Of a stretch of DNA of 64,000 nt, positions 56,665-64,000 are shown in pieces; within the stretch, counting starts at the first letter, position 1; the number at the start of each line of letters is the position of its first letter. Made by a program: the position numbers and the translations under genes. The stretch comes from Corynespora cassiicola. Taxonomy: Eukaryota > Ascomycota > Dothideomycetes > Pleosporales > Corynesporascaceae. The DNA is taken from assembly GCA_022059125.1 (NCBI GenBank), contig JAEUWY010000006.1, forward strand, positions 1,488,001 through 1,552,000. The letters are read 5' to 3'. The notes under the pieces are model-generated. The model was not told where the DNA came from, ran no database searches, and saw nothing but the letters and a program-made list of their open reading frames with translations.

Positions 56665-57096
56665 ATGGAGACACAAAATATACCCGAGCTACTTAGCACA
56701 TGGAAAAACAACTTCGTCCGCAACACATCGGCCGCGTTTGAACAGATGCGACTACAGGACTACATCCGTCTCGTAGTGATCGTTGGCGCGTACGCACTGA
56801 TAAGACCCTACATCATCAAGCTAGGCGCAAAAGTACAAGAGAAGCAACACGAGAAGGACGCCGCCGAGCCCACGGGCGAAATACACCCCAACGAGCTCCG
56901 AGGCAAATACCAGATTCCAGGCATCGGAGATAGCGATGACGAGGACGAAGCGCCACAGCCGGGAGATTGGGGAAGGAATGCCAGGATTAGGCAGAGGAAG
57001 TTCATCAGGGAGGCCATGGCCAAGGAGGAGGCCAGGCTTCAGGCAGAACAGGACGCCGAGAGCGATAAGGACATCCAGGAGTATCTGGTCGATTGA
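56665..57096 (+). CDS. pga2: Pga2-like protein trafficking factor, ER membrane
   Basis: Single exon of 143 residues from METQNIPELLSTW. One membrane segment at about 33-53 (IRLVVIVGAYALIRPYIIKL) is followed by a basic, then acidic cytosolic part. DSDDEDEAPQPGDWGRNARIRQRKFIRE is the conserved Pga2 region, quoted here only in part of its run (GDWGRNARIRQRKFIR). The end is a charged helix (AKEEARLQAEQDAESDKD). Yeast Pga2 is an essential ER protein linked to protein export (family knowledge). No intron is seen. Confidence 0.85.
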   Translation: METQNIPELLSTWKNNFVRNTSAAFEQMRLQDYIRLVVIVGAYALIRPYIIKLGAKVQEKQHEKDAAEPTGEIHPNELRGKYQIPGIGDSDDEDEAPQPGDWGRNARIRQRKFIREAMAKEEARLQAEQDAESDKDIQEYLVD

Positions 57097-57557
57097 TTGT
57101 CAAACAATCTCTTCATTCCGTTACTTGTAACATCTCCGGTATTAATACTTTATGAGCTTCTAAAAGCTTTGCTTGGGTCGCACAAATATGGATCGGAATG
57201 TAAGTGGACTTCTGTCCCTTTTGCGATGGAGCTGAGCTGCACTGCAGAGTGCGTCAATTTTTCGGGGGCCAAAGATACCAGCGATTTCGAAAAGAGCGAC
57301 ATGTGTGTATAGGTAGCTTGAGGTGGCCGCTCATCTACATCCACGTTGCGTCCATATGACGCCGAATATACATTAATCAAGTGCAAATTTTGGGCAGCTC
57401 TAGTGCTTTCATCTTTCTCGGGGGTTATGCTTGTAGGAGCACAGCGTCGAAAGAATCCAGTCGCGTACGCGATGAGGGTCATCAGTGTCCCCTTGCGTTT
57501 TCTCATAAAACCTCACCAGAGCCCCAGCCGGTCGTTTCATTGCTCATGGTTTACACC
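57097..57557. other. intergenic, 461 bp
   Basis: 3' flank of pga2 and promoter of the AA11-like gene. Small ORFs only; I see no gene in it. Confidence 0.6.
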
Positions 57558-60500
57558 ATGGCTCGTTACTCAGTATTGCGCATATTATGCGCTGTTTTTA
57601 TCCTCCTAACGATCGCTTTTGCTCATATGCAGATGGAAGAGCCCTCTCCTCTTCGAGATCCCCACAGCAATAGACTAGAGCCCAAGGATTACAATATTCT
57701 TACGCCACTACACGCCGATGGAAGCGACTTCTCATGCAAAGGCTACCAATGGAACACTCCGCTTACCTCCGTGGCAACCTACCAGGCTGGAGACACTTAC
57801 CAAATGAGACTAAAAGGTGGTGCAACACACGGTGGAGGGTCGTGTCAGATATCCCTATCTTGCAATAACGGCATTCGCTTCAAGGTCTTGAAGAGCATCG
57901 AGGGTGGCTGTCCGTTCCAGAAAGAATACGATTTTACCATACCAGACAACGCCCAGTCGGCACAATGTCTTCTAGCTTGGACATGGTAAGCTACCCGATG
58001 AGAAGAACTGGTGTGTTTTCTGATTTTACACAGGTTTAATCGCGTTGGGAACAGAGAGATGTACATGAACTGTGCCGTCGTTGATATCGTCGGAGCGAAA
58101 GGCAGCACGAATCGGAAAGTCATCAGCGGTGATGCAACCAAAGCCTCTAGTAATTCCGCGCAAGCTGCTTTGGACAGCTTGCCAGATCTCTTTGTTGCTA
58201 ACCTGGCCGGCATAAATGACTGCAAGACTAAGGAAACCGTTGACCTGGCATTCAACGGCCAATGCGCAGGTGTAGGTCGAAAATCTGCCGGTGACTCTCC
58301 TTCATCTCCTCCGGGGAACGAAGGTCAATTGAACAGTGATAATAACAGCCAGAAACCCGTTTTAAAAGATGAAAACAAAAGCTCATCTAAGTCGCAATAT
58401 AATGACGGGAAATGGCATGCTGAGTACTCACCAAAGCCAGCATCGAAAGATGACGATGAATTTCAGGAACTCGCCAGTGCTAGCCCTATACCTGAGCCAA
58501 GCAAGCCATCAAGCCAGAAGTCACTGGACAATCAACCTAAAAGCGAAGTCGAAAAAGAGCTCAATGAGTATTTGGAAAGCATAGGGGACGGCGATCATCC
58601 TAGGATCAACAGCGTCGACGAGGGAACCCTGCCTGGCTCGTTCGTGGAAACCCCAAAGAAAGAACAACTCATATCAGAAGAACAAATAGATCAGTCGCAA
58701 TTGGACGAGGGTGATGGAGAAACGGATTCCTATGGACCACAAGAGGATGGTAATAGTAATAGTCAGGACAATAGTTACTACTATGACGGTCCTGCCGGCG
58801 ATTCGCATCGCCATCGAACGCGCCAGGCCAGCGACGACGGAGATTCAATTTCCATATCGGATTCCGATGCGAAATGGGAACCTCTTGAAGCCGAAGCTGC
58901 CTTTGGTCCTTCTACTGATCCCACCTTGGACGGTACAAGAACACGCGTGGACGAACTTGACTCCAACCCTGCAGCCATTTCAGAGGTTTCTGCCCCCACG
59001 GAAAACCCGGTATTGGACGAATCGCAAGAGCTCGTGGATCCTCTCGCCTCTTATGCCATTCAATCTGAAGCTTCCACCACAGGCCTGCCATCTCACTCAA
59101 CGTTCGGAACAGATCTACCAACAGAGACCGCTATCTCGAATTTGTCGCCTTCAGGCTTTGGATTACTCCAGGGTGAAGAGTTACCGGAACCGGAAAGCCT
59201 AGTCGATTTTGAAGAAGCATCTCAGCCGGAGGAACTCTTTGATGAAGAATTTCCATCAGAACTTGATCCTGTCATGGAGGACTCAGAAATGAACTTCAAC
59301 CGACAGAGAAAAGTCCGTCCAAAGAAGCACCACGATAAGCATTATAGGAAACACCGCGACAAACATCATAGGAAATACCATGTCATACACCATCACAAAC
59401 ATGACTATGACTATGATGAAGAAGACTCCGATATTCCTGCATGCTCTGGCGTCGAGCCTGTGACAAGATATGTGAAGCCTCCTCCGGAATGGTATGCTTC
59501 TCATACTCGACCACCGTCGGTCTCTAGCAGTCCTGATGATGATAGCGAGGACTCAGATGGCTGCGAAGATCCTGTATGGAACTGTCACAGATGCCGTTCG
59601 CCGAACCGATGCGTAAGGATCAATGCCTGCACCAGATCATGCACAAGGATGCCGTACACTCACCTAGCTACCTCAACATCTGAACTTATATCGGCCTCTA
59701 TGTCTGAGTCGATTATATCACCAAATCCTACACCTGCTGCCAACGTGCCACAACAGGTTGATGATGATGCGTCCGATCCATCTCCTTCAACTATCCCACC
59801 GCCGCCCGCTGCTGCCACTCCAGACGCAAACCAGTGTAACACGTCGCCCATCCCATACGCCACCGGTGATCCTACAAGCTATTTGCCTTGCCAGCCAGGT
59901 ACCTTCCTCTGCAAGTCGGAGACCCAATTCTACACCTGCGGTCAGTTTGGAGGCAGCGATTGGACCTATGGCACACTCCGCGACGTAGCAGAGGGTATGT
60001 TCTGCCAGCCAAACCTAGAGCAAGGAGATGCGACTCTGCGAAAGAGACAATATCTTTCCGGGGACTCTAAGTACCACAAAGACCTCGAAGCTAAAGTAAA
60101 ACCTGATGCCGTAATTCCAAACGTTGCTAGTCTTCTTCAGCAGCTTGAGGATTTGAGTGCTGAGATCGTGGCGCTGTATGGTAGTATATCACAAAAGGCC
60201 GAGGAAGATGAGCTGCAAGTCGAAGAGGAACCCGTTTCCGAGGATTACGGATATTTCCCCAATTTGAGGAGAGCGATCATGAACTTATTCCGTCGAGAGT
60301 GGGACGATGACGAGTCTTTTGATAAGAGCTTCGAGTTCGGTGACGAGTTGGAAGGAGCGGAATTTGACGTTGGCTCAGATGATGGTATTGAAGATACTGG
60401 AGATTTGGATGGTTTCGAAGAACCATCGTCTCATCAAATCGAGCTTGGTAGTTGTTTCAAAAAGGCACTAATCGAAAGGGCAGCTAAAGACCAACTTTTG

Positions 60501-62135
60501 GTTCCTAAAAACTTCGCGGCCTTCAGTCCCCTGCAAGAAAGTCCCGATTCTGATGATCCTGCCGGAGAAGAAGCTTCAAATGATACTTGCGCACCCCTTA
60601 TCGAATCCGTCACTAATGAATCCTCCGAGATTGATCTCAATGCCATCTATGATAGATGGGCCACAGATCTGATTATTCGGGGCTATCTCGCCAATACTGC
60701 TGCTTTACAACGCAAACACAAACGGCAAGACGTTTATGTTCCTGGATTCCAATACAGTGACGGTTCCGACGGTGGAGATGGTATCGAAGACGATGCTGAA
60801 AGTCTCTTCGGTAACGCTGCTGATCCTCTGTACGAAGGCCTGGTCAATCCTAACGCTGAGTATGAAGCCGATGAATCTCAATCTGAGAACATCCCTCCAG
60901 AGCAAGATGAACAAGATGCAGAGAGTGAAAAGGGTTCAGAGATGACATCGAACAGTACCCATTTCAGCTCCGAACCCACGAGGACGGGAGATGAAGGAAG
61001 CCAAGACACCGAGACAGATGGATACGCCGAGTCTAATGAGATTCGCATGAGACAAAACGTACCGAAGCCGAAGCCCACCATTGAAGCAGAGGGCGGCGAT
61101 GGCCTAGATGATGACCCTGTTGCTATCTTTGGCGCTGAGCCCGAAGACTACGAGACATACTGGCCCGTTTTAGAGGTGCAGGATGCCTACCTCCCACACG
61201 CTTCAATTCCCTCTAAGTCGGTCCCTGTCTGGAAACCTGCACCGAGACCCGCACATGCCGAGAATCCCTCGTCAAAGCTTCACGTAAGACGGCAAATGCA
61301 TATATGGAACCTGAATAGCTTCTGGGTACCAGTGGAGGACAAAGCTTCAGATGATAGTGACGACGAAGGTGCAAGCATTCTATTCTCCGGTCTCAAGTCA
61401 GCAGACCCATTATACAAGAACATACAGGATCCAAGTGAGAACGTTGTTCCTTCCGATGATGAACATATCAACCTTATTGATACGGATTTTTACCCCGCCA
61501 GGCTTCCTGTGGAGACACCTATTTCTGGCTTTTCTATCGATCTTATCGGTAAAGATGTCCTTACATACCCAACTGCTGCTTCTGGAGTCATTTCCCAGGC
61601 TACAGCAACCGCAGCTGGAGAGGTACCACCATACCCGATGACGAACTCTAGCCTGGCCTCAAGTAATGCCACCACCAGTCAAGGGGTTTCTGAGACACCC
61701 ACAGAGCAACTGACGGAAGATTTGGACGATGGAGAATTGGTCGAATATTGGGAATGGTATTATGAGGAAGACACCGCGCCCTTAATCGCCAAACCTCTTC
61801 CTGAAGCAACGGCAAATGTCGACCCTGAGCTAGCGGCATCTATCTTACCATACTTCATGGGTCATGGGCCTGTTGTTCCAAGTGGTGTTAGTATAAATTG
61901 GCCAGGGCCCTCGAGTTCGAGGGATGCTTTTGTCGAAGAAATGCCATCGATTGTCGACACTGGGGCTAAGCTTACGCCGATTTTCAAGAGGGAAACTCCA
62001 GGCAGGGTGAACAGGATGCAGAAGGAAGCGCAGAGGCAGGTCAATAATTTGAGACAACCTAAACGACAAGCGTGTCCGCTTGTTCCGAGAGGATATCATA
62101 GGGCGGATCAGTATGTCAAGAGATCGCGAAAGTGA
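57558..62135 (+). CDS. giant secreted AA11-like lytic polysaccharide monooxygenase with long acidic tail
   Basis: Two exons, join(57558..57985, 58034..62135), 1,509 residues from MARYSVLR; an ATG at 57546 is an alternative. The signal peptide (1-22) exposes His23 (HMQMEEPSP), as the copper-binding N-terminus of LPMOs requires. The second brace histidine is His91 (THGGGSCQ). SIEGGCPF and AWTWFNRVGNREMYMNCA complete the AA11 pattern (to about 165). The rest is mostly disordered and acidic. It holds a His/Lys-rich stretch (about 572-606) and a six-Cys module at about 743-804 (LPCQPGTFLCKSETQFYTCG), like modules attached to chitin-active AA11. Arg-Gln pairs recur at 406, 814, 1040, 1149, 1229 and 1487. 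AA11 enzymes oxidise chitin; the role of the tail is unknown. Confidence 0.88.
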
Positions 62136-62972
62136 GGGGAGGGATTGGCATCTAAGGCGAAAAACCCGGTAAATCAAGAGAATTTCGGGACGAGTTTTGG
62201 GGGCTTTGGTAGCAGATCATGGCGATTTTATAATTATAATTGGTAGATAGTTGTCCCTGCCAATCTTTGTTGAGGATATTTGCTTTGCAAAGTACTGACC
62301 TAAAGGGTCGGACATTTTCATGTGCCAACCCATCCAATTCACCTCCGCTCCATATCCCATAATTGAACGCCGCTTTTACTTCGAGCAAATCAGAAGGAAA
62401 TCCAATAAAGAATATCACAAGATTTTGCAGTACACAAAAATATATTGTGGGTAAAGCCTTTCCACCAAACTTGCCATCACCTCCCGCGTCGGGACGGCAT
62501 CTCCGGGATATGAATGACGAGTGGGAATACGAAGTTCGAGGATCTTTACCTCCGCTGTGAAGACGTGAGAACTCACGAACGAATGTGACGAGTATGAAGG
62601 AGATGTTGTACACAATATTCCAATATCAGAGTCTCACCATTTTCGCATTATTCGATAAAGTCTCGTGATGCGACTAATCACTGTGGTTCCTGACAAATGT
62701 TTGGTTCTCAGCTCCCATTCGATAAGTCCGCCATTGGTTCCTTCGTACAGAAACAGTCACTTGGTTTTGATGTAAATATCAATGGATGAGTCAAACCGCG
62801 AAACTGCATTCTGATGCTAAGCCTACCGGGTGGATGCGACGAATACTATTCAAACGAGATGACAAAGGCAGACCTGCGGCGGGGAGTCTTCAGACCCAAA
62901 AATCCGCAGAAGAAGAATAATCATAGAATTCCTCTGTACTCAGACGAGCTCCGCGGACTAAATTGAAAAAAC
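62136..62972. other. intergenic, 837 bp
   Basis: 3' flank of the AA11-like gene and promoter of the SDR gene. The minus-strand ORF 62152-62613 has no domain or signal. I see no gene in it. Confidence 0.5.
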
Positions 62973-63877
62973 ATGACGGTAAAATATGCTAGGTATCAGA
63001 AAGGCAAACTGATCAAGGTAGGAGATCAAGCAATAAAACGTAACTTCTCACTGAAAGACCTTCTAGTCGTCTTTCCAGCTTCCTATCCTGATATACCTCC
63101 GAAATCTCTCAAATAAATGGTAGCAATGCAGTCATTATTGGTGGTACGCATGGAATCGACCTCGAAACCGCGCAACTGCTACTCTCCAAAGGCGCATCGG
63201 TCCTCATCTCAGGATGGAATCCAGAGAACCTAAAGTCAGCAAAAGCCAAATTGGAAACTCAAAAAGTGGCCACCTGCGAATGTGACATCACCTCCCTTGA
63301 TGCAATCCGCAATCTCTTGCAGAGCGTCTCCGATTTTTTCGGCATTGGTCCTCAAATCGACGTCCTCTTTGTCAACGCAGGCTACGCGCACCTTGAACCA
63401 TTCGTCTCCGCAGCAGAGGAGTCATTCAAGCGGACTTTTGACACAAACGTTTTTGGTGCATTCTTCGTTACACAACACCTCATTCCTGCCGTTAAGCCAG
63501 GAGGTGCCATCGTATTCACAACGTCCGTGGCCAATAGTCGTGGATATTCTGGAATGTATGTTTATTCTGCAGCGAAAGCGGTGGTGGCTTCCCTGACTCA
63601 GAGTTTCGCATCAGAGCTTACTGAGAAGAATATCAGGGTCAATGCTGTCTCACCCGGGTATATCAAAACGCCGACGATGGGAGTGGAGGGTACAAGCCAG
63701 GAGGATTTGGATGCGTTTGCCAAGTTAGGGGCAGATATTACTCCTTTGAAAAGGATTGGGATGCCTGAAGAGGTAGCAAGGACGATGCTGCACCCAGGGT
63801 ATGAAGCAACGTTCTCCACAGGCACGGAGATCTTAGTCGATGGCAGATTGGTGTCACTAGGTCTGGCGGACCATTAA
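62973..63877 (+). CDS. short-chain dehydrogenase/reductase (SDR)
   Basis: Best model join(62973..62992, 63124..63877), 257 residues: MTVKYA-SNAVIIGGTHGID. The 131-nt intron has a weak donor (GTATCA) and ends GGTAG; the second exon is firm, the first is not. SDR motifs are the nucleotide loop GGTHGID, CDITSLDA, NAGYAHLEPF, catalytic Ser in FTTSVANSRGYSG, and Tyr-x-x-x-Lys in VYSAAKAVVASL. The C-terminus is TEILVDGRLVSLGLADH. The loop has Asp where the family usually has Gly (GxxxGIG). The basic or acidic residue that would tell NADP from NAD use is not clear. The substrate cannot be read from the sequence. Confidence 0.8.
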
Positions 63878-64000
63878 AGTAAGCTTCAGCTGTAGTTAGG
63901 GCCCGATGGAATCGTTACTTGATGTTCGTCTAGACATGCATTCATCTGAAAATGCAAAGTCCCACAAGCCGAAGTGATCTTCACTTGGCAAATGCGATTC
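63878..64000. other. 3' flank to the window edge
   Basis: 123 bp after the SDR gene; nothing visible. Confidence 0.6.

Overview
The window is nuclear DNA of a filamentous ascomycete (Pezizomycotina). The signs are many short GT-AG introns (about 45-100 nt) with CTAAC/CTGAC-like branch sites, genes on both strands without operons, and a gene set typical of moulds: dicer-like 2, a purine hydroxylase of the HxA type, the AcuM/Rds2 gluconeogenesis regulator, AA11 and CBM1 secreted proteins, and a divergent Hsp70-like ATPase. I cannot fix the class from the sequence. I rebuilt 27 gene models by hand from ORFs and splice sites, plus one broken gene and one partial or broken gene at the left edge. 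I saw no rRNA, tRNA, CRISPR array or recognisable transposon.

Layout. 0-6.2 kb: a broken ORF at the edge, two divergent tandem paralogues of unknown function, the Fe-S scaffold protein Nfu1, and a decaying coiled-coil gene. 6.6-13.8 kb: HMG-CoA lyase, xanthine dehydrogenase, and a small cysteine-containing secreted protein. 15.9-21.8 kb: a three-KH RNA-binding protein and a Gyp5-like Rab GAP. 24.1-34.2 kb: a one-TM protein, the 16-exon meiotic gene Spo22/Zip4, AcuM, and CENP-Q/Fta7. 34.8-42.0 kb: an Hsp70-like ATPase, a coiled-coil protein, a RINGv membrane E3, and proteasome alpha-2. 42.4-50.8 kb: dicer-like 2, a CBM1 protein, Ctf8, and a zinc alcohol dehydrogenase. 52.2-64 kb: a butanediol-type dehydrogenase, a four-TM protein, MHF1/CENP-S, Pga2, a 1,509-residue AA11-like protein, and an SDR enzyme.

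Most genes are unrelated housekeeping functions with no common pathway. Four act in chromosome segregation or recombination (Spo22, CENP-Q, Ctf8, MHF1), but they are scattered and probably together by chance. The most unusual object is the AA11 copper-monooxygenase-like protein at 57.6-62.1 kb. It has a catalytic-type N-terminal domain followed by about 1,350 residues of mostly acidic, low-complexity tail. The tail holds a Cys-rich chitin-binding-like module, a His/Lys-rich stretch, imperfect repeats and six Arg-Gln sites. Other points of interest are four introns of 3n length without stops that make naive ORFs too long, two probable GC-AG introns, micro-exons splitting a zinc-cluster domain, and a start codon that sits alone in its exon.
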